64,000 nt of DNA from Hungatella sp. (GCA_009712635.1 WASS01000020.1:753208-817207); one strand, 5' to 3'. Numbered from the stretch's first letter, positions 28,815-38,436 are shown. Numbers and translations: made by a program. The notes: generated from the letters alone by a model not told the origin.

Positions 28815-29788
28815 TCCTGATTCTCCTTCTTATCACTGGCCGCTCCTCCTGTAAAGCTGTCAAGGGGGAGGATGGTACTGGTCTGATCCGTACCGTCAAT
28901 AATCACTTTCATGTTTGGAAGCACATCTTCCATTGTTTCATAAAACATTCTTTTTTTAGTCACTTCCGGGTTTTTCACATATTCCTCGTACATGGCATTG
29001 AATTTCGCTACCTCTGCACTGGCTTCATTAATCCTTTTTGCCTTGGAAGACTCCGCTTCCTGAAGAATCTGATCTGTCTGGGCGGTTGCCTCCGGAAGCT
29101 TTTCATTGCGGTACTTATTTGCATTGTTGATGGCAGTCTCTTTTCCCTGTTTGGCTGTCTCCACTGCCTTAAAGGCTTCCATTACCTCCTTTGTCGGCGG
29201 TTCTGAATCCTGTATGGTGACATTGATCACTGTAAGGCCTACATTGTGTTCTGCCAGTTTTGACGTGATCATTTCCTTTACTTTGGACTGAATCTCATTT
29301 TTTCCATTGGTCAGCACAGAGTCCACATCGTAGCTGCCGATGACTGTTCGGATACTGCTTCTTGATACATTCTGCAGGATGATAAGGGGATCCCTGGAAG
29401 CATAGATTGCCTTTACCGGATCTGTGACTTTATACTCCACAAAAAAGTCCACGTTTACAAAATTATAATCCTTTGTAATCATCAGGGAATCTTCTTCCTT
29501 GCTCTCATTGTCACTGGGATCGTAGCCGACGGCAAATCCCTGTATGGTGGTATTTACCTTATGCACATTCTGTACAAAGGGGATCTTAAAATGCAGTCCC
29601 GGCTCTGCAACCGTTCTTGGAATCCCTAACGTGGTCACTACCGCCTGTTCCTGCTCCTGCACATTATAGACAGAGCCAAATGCAATCACAGGAACCGCAA
29701 CAGCGAGTAAAACCGCTATTCCGGATTTCTTTATCACTTTCCGGATTTTTCTTAATTGCTCCGTTCCTTTTGGGTTAACTGTTTCCAT
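28811..29788 (-). CDS. hflK: HflK-like SPFH protease-regulator subunit
   Basis: A 325-residue SPFH/band-7 protein: short basic N-terminus, membrane helix at about 22-42, SPFH domain (about 43-215) with VDFFVEYKVTDP, then a coiled coil with NKYRNEKLPEATAQTDQILQ. It pairs with HflC and FtsH. AGGAAATAAAGG precedes the ATG. The gene lies directly downstream of a consensus promoter and a yybP-ykoY riboswitch with terminator, so expression is probably switched on by manganese. Confidence 0.9.
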   Translation of the reverse strand: METVNPKGTEQLRKIRKVIKKSGIAVLLAVAVPVIAFGSVYNVQEQEQAVVTTLGIPRTVAEPGLHFKIPFVQNVHKVNTTIQGFAVGYDPSDNESKEEDSLMITKDYNFVNVDFFVEYKVTDPVKAIYASRDPLIILQNVSRSSIRTVIGSYDVDSVLTNGKNEIQSKVKEMITSKLAEHNVGLTVINVTIQDSEPPTKEVMEAFKAVETAKQGKETAINNANKYRNEKLPEATAQTDQILQEAESSKAKRINEASAEVAKFNAMYEEYVKNPEVTKKRMFYETMEDVLPNMKVIIDGTDQTSTILPLDSFTGGAASDKKENQE

Positions 29789-29834
29789 CCTTTATTTCCT
29801 CTCTTTCTTTTGGGGGTCTCTCGCAAAAAAGGAT

Positions 29835-29880
29835 ATAAAAAAAGACCTTTGCCGGTACCTGACGGTATCAGTAAAAGTCT
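29835..29880 (-). terminator. Riboswitch-controlled terminator upstream of hflK
   Basis: On the minus strand a 17-bp stem with two mismatches (29864-29880 with 29843-29859, loop 29860-29863) is followed by seven T. The 5' strand of the stem contains AGACTTTTAC, which is also the 3' strand of the aptamer base helix, so the two structures exclude each other. Confidence 0.85.
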
Positions 29881-29966
29881 TGACATTTCATAAGAATGCG
29901 GATAAATCTCTTTATCGTTCTGACGCACGCTTATCCAGCCTTTCGGTGGAAGCTACTCCCTTTTGC
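29871..29966 (-). promoter_or_regulatory. yybP-ykoY family (manganese) riboswitch aptamer
   Basis: The minus strand carries the family hallmarks: AAAAGGGAGTAGC at the 5' end and TCAAGACTTTTAC at the 3' end, which pair to form P1. Between them are a GAAA-capped hairpin (TCCACC/GGCTGGA), a helix GTGCG/CGCAT with the internal loop TCAGAAC, and GATAAA-GAGA-TTTATC. In known members Mn2+ binding stabilises P1 and prevents terminator formation, giving an ON switch. The assignment rests on matching the remembered family consensus. Confidence 0.85.
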
Positions 29967-29976
29967 GATTGGGACT

Positions 29977-30005
29977 ATTATATCAGAACGATTATTTTCT
30001 GTCAA
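29977..30005 (-). promoter_or_regulatory. Perfect consensus promoter for the riboswitch-hflKC unit
   Basis: TTGACA (30000-30005) and TATAAT (29977-29982) on the minus strand with a 17-nt spacer; transcription would start about 10 nt before the aptamer. Confidence 0.9.
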
Positions 30006-30021
30006 TAGCAGGTTTTAGCGG

Positions 30022-30960
30022 TTAAGTTTCCTGATTTATTACAGTCTCAGGATTGTTATAGGATACATAAACCTGTATCCGGTCTTCATAGATATAGATG
30101 TTTACATTAAAGATACCTTCCAGGATGTAGGCTCCTTCCCGCTGGTTAATCCTTGCCTGTGCCTGTTCTATAATCGAGTCAACGCTGCTTTGATCTGCCT
30201 CAGCCTTACACCCTGCTTCTGTATCCAGTAAAAACTGTTTCAGATATGCCAGAGTCGCTTCCTGATCCTCCAGATAGGAAACATACCGGTGGAGTTCTCC
30301 CGTAGCTGTATCATAGTTTATATCCACGTACTCATACGAATCCACATCAGAACCAGCTTCTTGGGCTGCTTTAGGAATTAAATAAACGCTTTCCACAGTC
30401 TCATAAAAAGTCAGCGGATCGCCATCCTGTTTAAACTCATAATTATCCCCATAAGTCTCCTGGGAAATAATGGTGTAGCCGTACTCCTCTTTTTCCAAAA
30501 ACTGGATCATAGAACTGGAAATTTCTCTTCCATCCGTATCAAAGTGATCGAATCCGCTGCAATGATCCCCTGCCGCTACTACCTCGGCTTCATCTATATC
30601 CCGATATCCATAGTCATCATATCCCACCGCTGTGTCATACTTGCTTTCCAAAGAGGTGGCGTTCACAGCACAGCTGATAATCACACTGGCCAGAGTCGTG
30701 ATCACAATAAACAGAATTACAGCAAACAGCAACACATTGGATCTTCCCTTTCCAGGCAATGGAGTATGGACAGTCGGCTGATTTACGGTTGTTGCGGCGG
30801 CAGACGGCTGACTTACAGGAATAACTGTCTCGCTTCTCTTCTCATTTAATAAATAATCTGCATCCCAGTAAACAGGCTTCTTAACAACACGCCTGCATCT
30901 GGGACAGTAATTGATCTCATTCACCGGCAGATCACAAACCGGACAAATCTTTCTCATCAT
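30022..30960 (-). CDS. Zinc-ribbon membrane protein, function unknown
   Basis: A 312-residue protein. The N-terminus has a zinc ribbon (CPVCD and CPRCRR, about residues 5-23), then a linker, one membrane helix at about 75-98, and a C-terminal acidic, Tyr-rich domain (about 100-312) predicted outside the cell. I do not recognise the outer domain. It ends 17 nt before the consensus promoter of hflKC and starts 18 nt after the 108-residue gene, so it probably shares that transcript. The start is the first of two adjacent ATGs behind GGGGG. Confidence 0.7.
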   Translation of the reverse strand: MMRKICPVCDLPVNEINYCPRCRRVVKKPVYWDADYLLNEKRSETVIPVSQPSAAATTVNQPTVHTPLPGKGRSNVLLFAVILFIVITTLASVIISCAVNATSLESKYDTAVGYDDYGYRDIDEAEVVAAGDHCSGFDHFDTDGREISSSMIQFLEKEEYGYTIISQETYGDNYEFKQDGDPLTFYETVESVYLIPKAAQEAGSDVDSYEYVDINYDTATGELHRYVSYLEDQEATLAYLKQFLLDTEAGCKAEADQSSVDSIIEQAQARINQREGAYILEGIFNVNIYIYEDRIQVYVSYNNPETVINQET

Positions 30961-30978
30961 CTTTTGTTTCCCCCTAAT

Positions 30979-31305
30979 TTAACCAAGAACCAGATGAGCC
31001 ACTGCGATCTCGTCATCCTCCCTGAAGCCCTGTGCGCAAACCTGGATGTCATAAATGTACTTTTCATCCAAACCTGTTAATTCAGCGATTTTTTCAATGC
31101 TCATTCCATCTTTTGCAAGTACCAGAACCTGATGCACGTCTTCAATGGTCTTTTTAAGTAGTTCGTCAGACTGAGGGGAAATATTAAGTGAATTTCCCTC
31201 TAAATCTGGTTCCGTAATGAAATCCTCCAAAGAAAGCTTTTTCTCGCTGTCCTGTTCCGTATAATAATCTTCTGATAATTCCCAGTCTTTATCCTCTTTT
31301 AACAT
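30979..31305 (-). CDS. Small acidic protein with HTH-like C-terminus
   Basis: A 108-residue, strongly acidic protein. The C-terminal half contains MSIEKIAELTGLDEKYIYDI, which has the look of a helix-turn-helix. No family is recognised. AAAGGAG precedes the ATG. Only about 14 nt separate the ftsZ terminator from its start, so transcription must come from read-through or from a promoter inside ftsZ. It is followed closely by the zinc-ribbon protein gene. Confidence 0.6.
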   Translation of the reverse strand: MLKEDKDWELSEDYYTEQDSEKKLSLEDFITEPDLEGNSLNISPQSDELLKKTIEDVHQVLVLAKDGMSIEKIAELTGLDEKYIYDIQVCAQGFREDDEIAVAHLVLG

Positions 31306-31318
31306 AAGGCGCTCCTTT

Positions 31319-31352
31319 CAAAAAGAGGCAGGTTCATGAGAACCTGCCTGCT
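31319..31352 (-). terminator. ftsZ terminator
   Basis: AGGCAGGTTC-TCAT-GAACCTGCCT followed by CTTTTTG on the minus strand (stem 31340-31349 with 31326-31335). It is a strong hairpin ending the division cluster. Confidence 0.88.
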
Positions 31353-31361
31353 ATGTATCTA

Positions 31362-32678
31362 TTATCTTTTATTTCTTAAAAAGTCAGGAATATTGATCTG
31401 TACTTCTTTGTTCACAGTCGGACGGTAAGGCTGACCATTCCCCTGTGGTGCATTCTGGGGAGTTCCCTGTCCATAATTAGGCTGTTTATTATAATTTGGA
31501 TTGTTATAATTAGGATTGCTGTAATTTCCGGCATTCTGGTTATTGGGATAAGGCTGTCCGGAGTAGTTATTGGCATTGTTATAATTCTGGTTAAAGTTCT
31601 GGTTGTATGAAGGATTAGCTGCAGTTGTAGCTGCTGCTTCCTGGCTTGCTGCCTGTGGTGCTGCTTTTGGCTGCTTATAGTTTGGATTGGAGAAGTTGGT
31701 CATAACCTTGGCTACCGGTGTTTCATGCTGCATATCAAGTCCGGTTGCAATTACTGTAATGCTTGCTTCATCCTGTGCATTCTCATCATACATGGCACCG
31801 AAAATAATATTGGCATCATCTCCTGCCATCTCCTGAACATAGCTTGCTGCCTCATTGGCTTCAATCAGGCTGATATCTCCGGAAATATTAATGATTACAT
31901 GAGTTGCTCCTTCAATGGTTGTCTCAAGAAGCGGGCTGGAAACTGCCTGTTTCACTGCTTCTAAAGCCTTCTCATCGCCCTTTGCGTGACCGATACCAAT
32001 ATGAGCTATGCCTTTGTCCGTCATAACGGTCTGAACATCAGCAAAATCCAGGTTAATCAGTCCTGGTACATTAATTAAATCCGTAATACCCTGAACTGCC
32101 TGCTGAAGTACTTCATCTGCTTTCTTTAAAGCATCAGGCATGGTGGTACGCCTGTCCACAATTTCAAGAAGACGGTCGTTAGGGATTACAATCAGTGTAT
32201 CAACACTTTCTTTTAAACGTTCAATACCGTTCACTGCATTGGACATACGTGTTTTGGCTTCAAAACGGAATGGCTTTGTTACAACACCAACAGTTAAGAT
32301 TCCCATATCTTTCGCAATCTTAGCCACAACAGGAGCTGCACCAGTTCCTGTTCCGCCTCCCATACCGCATGTAACGAATACCATATCGGCACCCTTCATG
32401 ACCTGAGCCAGCTCGTCCGCATTCTCTTCCGCTGCCTTTTCGCCAATTTCAGGTTTCGCACCTGCACCAAGTCCCTTGGTCAGTTTCTCACCGATCTGCA
32501 TAGCTGTAGGAGCCTTGCAAAACTGCAACGCCTGCTTGTCCGTATTGATTCCAAAAAATTCCACGCCAGCTATATTCTCATCAATCATGCGGTTCACTGC
32601 ATTGTTTCCGGCACCGCCTACACCGATTACCAGAATTCTAGCAGCGTTATCCGCCTCATTTATTTTAATCTCTAACAA
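31362..32678 (-). CDS. ftsZ: Cell division tubulin FtsZ
   Basis: A 438-residue FtsZ. The GTPase domain (about 12-315) has [13 protein letters not shown], the tubulin signature [10 protein letters not shown] and the T7-loop NLDFADV. A long Asn/Gln/Gly/Pro-rich linker (about 330-420) leads to the C-terminal peptide [10 protein letters not shown], used by partner proteins. It polymerises into the division ring. The start codon is TTG at 32678 with AAAGGAGG 8 nt upstream; no suitable ATG lies nearby. It is the last gene of the dcw cluster, 118 nt after ftsQ, and ftsA is not adjacent. Confidence 0.96.
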   Translation of the reverse strand: MLEIKINEADNAARILVIGVGGAGNNAVNRMIDENIAGVEFFGINTDKQALQFCKAPTAMQIGEKLTKGLGAGAKPEIGEKAAEENADELAQVMKGADMVFVTCGMGGGTGTGAAPVVAKIAKDMGILTVGVVTKPFRFEAKTRMSNAVNGIERLKESVDTLIVIPNDRLLEIVDRRTTMPDALKKADEVLQQAVQGITDLINVPGLINLDFADVQTVMTDKGIAHIGIGHAKGDEKALEAVKQAVSSPLLETTIEGATHVIINISGDISLIEANEAASYVQEMAGDDANIIFGAMYDENAQDEASITVIATGLDMQHETPVAKVMTNFSNPNYKQPKAAPQAASQEAAATTAANPSYNQNFNQNYNNANNYSGQPYPNNQNAGNYSNPNYNNPNYNKQPNYGQGTPQNAPQGNGQPYRPTVNKEVQINIPDFLRNKR

Positions 32679-32796
32679 GATTATATCCTCCTTTAACCAT
32701 ATACAGCTTACTGTATAAACCTATTTAATATAATATTTTATTTTGTAAAAAATATCAACCATTTTTTTAACAAAATTCCAGACAAATTATGTAAAT

Positions 32797-33525
32797 TCAC
32801 TTATCCTTCACAAACCGATAAGAAGTGACAGTTTCCGCCTCGTCATATGTATCCAGATACAGAGTGCCAGCCAGACCGCCTAAAACCGGAAGCTGATCAT
32901 TCAGTTCTGAGATTTTTCCGTTCATCTGATCATTGCTTCCAAGGTACACTTTGATGGTCCCCATAACAAGAGTTGCATTCCCGCCGGAATCATAACGGAT
33001 CTCATCCACTGGGATTTTATGGGTTGATAAAAGCTGGGTTAGTGTTAAGATCTGGCCAAATACTTTGGAATCCTCCACGGGGAGGGGCTGGTGCAGAGCG
33101 ATATGCCCATACTTAAGCCCCGTAATCCATGGAATTCCTGTCAGTTTTCCGCTGGAACTTTCCACAATAATCCCGTCTTTATCAAAATACATGTAGCTGC
33201 CCATATAGGAAACATAACCGACCACGGATTTTTCATATACAATCACTTCTATGCTGACCGGGCTTAGGAATACGATTTTGTAATCTTCCACAAAAGGGAT
33301 CTGTTCGTGTTCTCGAAAACGGTCCTTATAAAAACAGGTAATCGCATTCCGGTCCCAGCCATCTTTAAATAATAAGTCTATGATCTGATCTGAAGTATAT
33401 TTCTTGTTGCCGGTTACAGTAATGTTTCTGATCTGCAATGACAAAAAAGCTGCCGATCCGGCCAGAAGGAATACTGCTATGATTGCAACGATCACTTTTC
33501 TTCTGCTTTTTTTGAAGTTTCTCAT
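32797..33525 (-). CDS. ftsQ: Cell division protein FtsQ/DivIB
   Basis: A 242-residue bitopic membrane protein: basic cytoplasmic stub, helix at about 12-30, then a POTRA domain (NITVTGNKKYTSDQI, about 33-100) and a beta domain. FtsQ/DivIB links FtsL and partners at the division septum. It follows murA with an ATGA overlap, matching the Firmicutes dcw order. Divergent sequence is normal for this family. Confidence 0.88.
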   Translation of the reverse strand: MRNFKKSRRKVIVAIIAVFLLAGSAAFLSLQIRNITVTGNKKYTSDQIIDLLFKDGWDRNAITCFYKDRFREHEQIPFVEDYKIVFLSPVSIEVIVYEKSVVGYVSYMGSYMYFDKDGIIVESSSGKLTGIPWITGLKYGHIALHQPLPVEDSKVFGQILTLTQLLSTHKIPVDEIRYDSGGNATLVMGTIKVYLGSNDQMNGKISELNDQLPVLGGLAGTLYLDTYDEAETVTSYRFVKDK

Positions 33526-34772
33526 TCCTTACCTCTGATTGCAGCTCCAAGACTGCTTAAATCCCGGCAAATGTCCTCATACCCCCGTTCGATATGGTGG
33601 CATTCAGAAATCTCCGTCACGCCTTCGCCTGCAAGCCCTGCTACCACAAGGGCAGCTCCGCCTCTTAGATCAGGAGCAGTTACACAGTTTCCTTTCAGAG
33701 GATACAGTCCGTGCACAATGGCCCGTTTGCCCTCTATGACGATATCTGCTCCCAGTTTCTTAAGCTCATTTGCTGCTCCGAACCTGCCTTCAAAAATCGT
33801 TTCCTCCACTCTTCCCCAGCCGGATCCCGATGCCATCACTGCCATCACCTGAGATTGAAGATCGGTTGGAAAACCCGGGTAAGGTTCGGTTACAACATTC
33901 ACACAGTCAGGACGGCCTCTCATGGAAACCTCCAGCTGATTTTTATATAGCTTTAATTCAGCTCCCATCCGTTCTGCCAGAGAGAGAGCTGCAGTCAGAT
34001 GACCCGGACGGATTCCATCCAGAAGCACATTTCCTTCCGCTGCCATCACTGCCGTTAAATAAGTACCTGCCACAATCCGGTCTCCTGCGACAATAAATTC
34101 AGAATCGTGTAAACCTGTCACACCGGTCACAACAAGTCTGGAGGTTCCAGCCCCGTGAATAATTGCTCCCATGTTATTTAGGAATTCACAGAGAGAAGTG
34201 ATCTCCGGTTCTTTTGCTGCTCCATGTATGACAGTGGATCCTTTCGCATAAACAGCTGCCATCAGGGCATTCTCCGTAGCTCCCACACTGGGAAACGGGA
34301 AGTAAATATCGGCGCCCACAAGTGCCTTCGCAGATGCACACAGTTTCTCATCCTTTTCCTCTATCACTGCGCCAAGGGTGCGGAATGCAGCCAGATGCAG
34401 GTCAATGGGTCTCTGCCCGATGGAGCAGCCTCCGGGAAAGCTGGTAACTGCATCACCCAGCCGCCCTAACAGGGGACCTGATAATATAATAGAAGAACGC
34501 ATGCTCTTTATATACTCTTCCGGAATCTCTGCACATTTGATGTCAGAAGCATCAATGGTCAGCGTATGTCCGTCAAGACTGTAAATACACCCGATACGCT
34601 CAAGTATCCCCAGCATACAGAACACATCCTGTATCCTGGGGACATTATGAATCACTGTAGTACCTTTATGGAGAACCGCCGCTGCCATTATCGGCAGAAC
34701 AGCATTTTTGGAACCCTGAATTTTTATCTCACCTTTTAAGGATCGTAACCCCTGGACCTGTATGACTGACAA
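33522..34772 (-). CDS. murA: UDP-N-acetylglucosamine 1-carboxyvinyltransferase
   Basis: A 416-residue EPSP-synthase-fold enzyme that makes enolpyruvyl-UDP-GlcNAc, the first committed step of peptidoglycan synthesis. IKIQGSKNAVLP near the start and the fosfomycin-target Cys in FPGGCSIGQRPIDLHL near 112 are diagnostic. The start is best placed at TTG 34772, with GGGAGG 7 nt upstream; the ATG 15 nt earlier has no ribosome site, and GGGAGG would fall inside the coding sequence. It sits between ftsW and ftsQ. Confidence 0.94.
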   Translation of the reverse strand: MSVIQVQGLRSLKGEIKIQGSKNAVLPIMAAAVLHKGTTVIHNVPRIQDVFCMLGILERIGCIYSLDGHTLTIDASDIKCAEIPEEYIKSMRSSIILSGPLLGRLGDAVTSFPGGCSIGQRPIDLHLAAFRTLGAVIEEKDEKLCASAKALVGADIYFPFPSVGATENALMAAVYAKGSTVIHGAAKEPEITSLCEFLNNMGAIIHGAGTSRLVVTGVTGLHDSEFIVAGDRIVAGTYLTAVMAAEGNVLLDGIRPGHLTAALSLAERMGAELKLYKNQLEVSMRGRPDCVNVVTEPYPGFPTDLQSQVMAVMASGSGWGRVEETIFEGRFGAANELKKLGADIVIEGKRAIVHGLYPLKGNCVTAPDLRGGAALVVAGLAGEGVTEISECHHIERGYEDICRDLSSLGAAIRGKE

Positions 34773-34840
34773 ACCGGTACCTCCCATGGTTTCTTATATA
34801 CTATCCTATGTTATAAGTGAGAGAATGGTTTCATATCCAG

Positions 34841-35992
34841 CTATTTTTCCAGTTTAATCTGATTGGAAACACTTAGAACCATGCCCATTTCAGCCATAAG
34901 AAACAGGACCGAGGTTCCCCCGTAACTGATAAAGGGCAGTGTGATTCCGGTATTAGGAATGGTATTGGTTACAACAGCGATGTTTAGGATAACCTGTATG
35001 GCTATGTGTCCCATAACGCCTACCACTAAAAGTGCGCCGAACAGATCCGGTGCATTGTCTGCAATCAGCATGAAACGGTATATCATGAAAAGAAAAATAA
35101 GAATCACGGATACCGCCCCAAAAAGTCCAAGTTCCTCACAGATTATGGAAAAAATCATATCATTCTGTGCCTCAGGCACAAATCCCATCTTCTGTATGCT
35201 CTCTCCCAGGCCTCTTCCTACCAGGCCCCCGGAGCCAATGGCATAAAGTCCCTGCAAAACCTGATACCCTCCCGTAGAAGGATAAGCCTCCGGCTCCAGC
35301 CAGACAAGGATTCGTCCCAGCTGATAATCATGAAGAATGTTTAACTTCTCAAGAACCGTGGCAATGGGGCCGGCAAACGCCAGAAGCCCTACTCCTGCAA
35401 ACCCGCAGGCAAAAAACGGCCATTTCTTTTTACACGCCACAAACAGCATGACAAACGCAATTCCTACAATGATGATACCGGAGCTTAAGTTGTTGGCAGC
35501 AACAATCCCCGCAATAGGCAGGGTTGTTATAATGATCAGCGCCACACCATTTTTCGTATTGATGTTTTTGCCCATCTGTACAATCATAACAGCCAGCATA
35601 ACAATGAGAGCTATTTTTACAAACTCCGTAGGTTGAAATGTCAGGCTTCCTACTCCCAGCCATCTTCGTTTACCGTTAAACTTTTTACCAAACAGAGAGA
35701 CGGCGATCATCAAAATATAAGAAAGCACGTAGGCAAACACCGCAAATTTCCCATACCAGTGGTAATCCATCTTCGAAATAATGATCATCAGGATAAATCC
35801 GCCCAAAGCGATCTTTGCCTGCTTCATCATAAAAAATGAGGCGCTGCCAAACTTTAACTGAGCGGCATAAGAGCTGGAACTGTATATCATAATCAAACCG
35901 AAAACAGACAGAAATATAACCGTGAACAGCAGACTGTAGTCATAAAAACGGCGCGGCCTGTTTTTTTTCACTACTGGCCTTTTTTCCGCCAT
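34841..35992 (-). CDS. ftsW: FtsW/SpoVE-type peptidoglycan glycosyltransferase
   Basis: A 383-residue SEDS-family protein with about ten membrane helices. It shows YQVLQGLYAIGSGGLVGRGLG-type loops and the ending TLPFISYGGTS, both family landmarks. SEDS proteins polymerise lipid II with a partner class B PBP; two such PBPs are encoded just upstream. FtsW, SpoVE and RodA cannot be told apart by sequence alone; position in dcw favours FtsW or SpoVE. The start at ATG 35992 is chosen because GGAGG lies 6 nt upstream, within an extended frame that begins at 36010. Confidence 0.92.
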   Translation of the reverse strand: MAEKRPVVKKNRPRRFYDYSLLFTVIFLSVFGLIMIYSSSSYAAQLKFGSASFFMMKQAKIALGGFILMIIISKMDYHWYGKFAVFAYVLSYILMIAVSLFGKKFNGKRRWLGVGSLTFQPTEFVKIALIVMLAVMIVQMGKNINTKNGVALIIITTLPIAGIVAANNLSSGIIIVGIAFVMLFVACKKKWPFFACGFAGVGLLAFAGPIATVLEKLNILHDYQLGRILVWLEPEAYPSTGGYQVLQGLYAIGSGGLVGRGLGESIQKMGFVPEAQNDMIFSIICEELGLFGAVSVILIFLFMIYRFMLIADNAPDLFGALLVVGVMGHIAIQVILNIAVVTNTIPNTGITLPFISYGGTSVLFLMAEMGMVLSVSNQIKLEK

Positions 35993-36033
35993 ACCATTCC
36001 TCCTCGCCATTCAAATTACAATGCCCGTTCAGC

Positions 36034-37380
36034 TTAAAGGCTGCGGACACATTCTTTAAAAATCTCTCCCCGCTCTTCGTAACACCGAAACATACCCCAG
36101 CTTGCGCATGCCGGTGAGAGTAGTACGTAATCTCCTATGTTTGCATAGGAGGCACAGACTTTTACTGCTTCCTGCATATCCTCCGCATACATCACATTGG
36201 TAAAGCCATGTTTTGCCGCGCATTCCGCGATTTTCTCCCTGGTCTGGCCAAGAAGCACCATATGTTTTACTTTTCCGTCAAAGGATTCAATCCACTCATC
36301 GTATTCGGAATTTTTGTCATATCCGCCTGCTATTAAAATGGTGGGGCCGGGCATGGCTTTCACCGCCTGGATTGCCGCATCGGGATTGGTCCCCTTGGAA
36401 TCATTGTAATACTTCACTCCTGCTTTCTCAGCGACAAACTCAATTCTGTGTTCCACTGCCTGAAACTCACAGACAGCCTTTTTAATTACTTCCATTGGAA
36501 CATTGAGTTCGGAAGCTATGGCAATGGCGGCCATCACATTCTCATGGTTATGGCGCCCCAGAAGATTTAATTCGTTAATATTTACAATTTCTTCCCGATT
36601 TCCCCTGTGATTGCGTATAATGACATCTCCATCAATACAATAGCCCTCAGCCAGAGAATTCCTGCTGCTGAAATAGATTGCGCGGGGTTTCATGGACTCT
36701 CCGAACTCTCGTAACACAAGGTCATCATAGTTTAAAACACAGCAATCCTTCTCTGTCTGGTTTACGGTGATGCTTTCTTTCACTTTTATGTAGCATTCCA
36801 TGGTTTTATGACGGTTTAAATGATCCGGCGTAATGTTTAAAATCGCGCTGACATCCGGGTGGAAATCAGTGATGGTTTCTAACTGAAAGCTGCTGACCTC
36901 CGCTACCGTAACGGAATCTTCCGTGGTTTTCAGCGCCTCCTGGGTGTAAGGAATTCCAATATTTCCCACCACATAGACATGCTCATAAAATGCTTTCATG
37001 ATTTCGCCTGTCAGTGCCGTGGTAGTGGTCTTTCCGTTGGTTCCAGTAATAGCAGCCAGCTTCCCTTTTGCATGATGATATGCCAGCTGTATCTCACTCC
37101 AGACAGGAATATCCGCTTCCTTTAAAACAGATACAAACGGTGCATCCAGTCCGATGCCCGGACTGATCACACAAATTGATATATCTTTTAAATCTTCTTT
37201 TTTCAGTTCTCCAAGAATTACGGAGATTTTATCTGTTTCACCAAACTGAATTAACAGCTCATCCTTTTTTAAAGCATCATTGCTGTCATATAAAACAGCT
37301 TCATCGCCGGTTTTTAAAATCATCCTGGAGGCGGCGATCCCACTTTTTCCACTTCCTGCAACTAAAATTTTCTGACTCAT
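36034..37380 (-). CDS. murD: UDP-N-acetylmuramoylalanine-D-glutamate ligase
   Basis: A 448-residue Mur ligase. The N-terminal UDP-binding domain opens with ILVAGSGKSGIA; the ATPase P-loop is ITGTNGKTTTTAL near 116, with NITPDHLNRH near 182 and KGTNPDAA near 325 in the C-terminal part. It adds D-glutamate to UDP-MurNAc-L-Ala. GGAGAG precedes the ATG, and it lies 12 nt after mraY. The other three amino-acid ligases (murC, E, F) are not in this cluster. Confidence 0.95.
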   Translation of the reverse strand: MSQKILVAGSGKSGIAASRMILKTGDEAVLYDSNDALKKDELLIQFGETDKISVILGELKKEDLKDISICVISPGIGLDAPFVSVLKEADIPVWSEIQLAYHHAKGKLAAITGTNGKTTTTALTGEIMKAFYEHVYVVGNIGIPYTQEALKTTEDSVTVAEVSSFQLETITDFHPDVSAILNITPDHLNRHKTMECYIKVKESITVNQTEKDCCVLNYDDLVLREFGESMKPRAIYFSSRNSLAEGYCIDGDVIIRNHRGNREEIVNINELNLLGRHNHENVMAAIAIASELNVPMEVIKKAVCEFQAVEHRIEFVAEKAGVKYYNDSKGTNPDAAIQAVKAMPGPTILIAGGYDKNSEYDEWIESFDGKVKHMVLLGQTREKIAECAAKHGFTNVMYAEDMQEAVKVCASYANIGDYVLLSPACASWGMFRCYEERGEIFKECVRSL

Positions 37381-37392
37381 ATGGTTTCTCTC

Positions 37393-38361
37393 CTATAATC
37401 CAATGTATGCAAGCAGACAAAGAACTGTTGTTACAATGGCAAATACAGCCACCACACGTGTTTCTGACCAGCCACAAAGCTCGAAATGGTGATGGATTGG
37501 AGCCATTTTAAAAAATCTCTTGCCGCCTGTTTTCTTAAAGTATGCGATCTGGATGATATCAGATAAAACCTCCAGTAAATAAATAAATCCTATAATTGCT
37601 ATAAAAATTGGAATCTGCATCATAAATGCACTGGAAGCAACAAAACCTCCAAGTGCAAGAGATCCTGTATCTCCCATAAAAACTCTTGCCGGATAAACAT
37701 TAAAAAGCAAAAATCCCAAAAGGCTTCCGACCACCGCGCCAGTAATTGGGCTGATCCCAGCCTTCTCACCAATGGCTACTACCGTCAGGAATGTTGCAAC
37801 CAGAATGGTTACACTGGTACATAATCCATCTAAGCCATCTGTAAAATTGACACCATTATCTGTCCCGATCACAATGAAAAACACAGCAGGGACAAAGAAT
37901 ATACCCAGATTTAAATACAGTCCCTTATCAAATCCGCCAGTAAAAGGAATCAGCATGCCGGTACCTACATCTTTTGAATGCATCAGATAATAGGCGAATA
38001 TTCCTGTTATGATTAACTGCCCTATTATTTTCTGAAAAGGTTTAAGACCTTCGGAACGCTTCATCACAATCTTGATATAATCATCAAGAAATCCAACAAT
38101 ACCAAAACCGACTGTCATGAAAAGCACAGGAAGGATCTTCGGATAATCCCTGATATAAAACAAGGATGTGACAATAACGCTGGTCAGGATAATCAATCCC
38201 CCCATAGTCGGAGTTCCCTGTTTTTTTAGATGACTCTCAGGTCCTTCTCTTCGGACCTCCTGGCCAAATTTCAGTCTGTGGAGAAATGGTATTACAATGG
38301 GGCATAGCATAGCGCTAATTGCAAAAGCTATGATAATTGCCAGAATCGTTTCGTTTATCAT
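37393..38361 (-). CDS. mraY: Phospho-N-acetylmuramoyl-pentapeptide transferase
   Basis: A 322-residue polytopic enzyme that attaches phospho-MurNAc-pentapeptide to undecaprenyl phosphate, making lipid I. Motifs: GTPTMGG near 46, FLDDYIK near 90, NFTDGLDGL near 170, DTGSLALGG near 225 and MAPIHHHFE near 285. The ATG at 38361 has GAGG 6 nt upstream; a TTG four codons earlier is inside that ribosome site and is rejected. Confidence 0.96.
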   Translation of the reverse strand: MINETILAIIIAFAISAMLCPIVIPFLHRLKFGQEVRREGPESHLKKQGTPTMGGLIILTSVIVTSLFYIRDYPKILPVLFMTVGFGIVGFLDDYIKIVMKRSEGLKPFQKIIGQLIITGIFAYYLMHSKDVGTGMLIPFTGGFDKGLYLNLGIFFVPAVFFIVIGTDNGVNFTDGLDGLCTSVTILVATFLTVVAIGEKAGISPITGAVVGSLLGFLLFNVYPARVFMGDTGSLALGGFVASSAFMMQIPIFIAIIGFIYLLEVLSDIIQIAYFKKTGGKRFFKMAPIHHHFELCGWSETRVVAVFAIVTTVLCLLAYIGL

Positions 38362-38436
38362 GTCACACCTCAATATTTTATGTATTTGTATATCAAAAGT
38401 ACACAGTTAGTAGTATACGTCTTTTTGCCTGAATAA

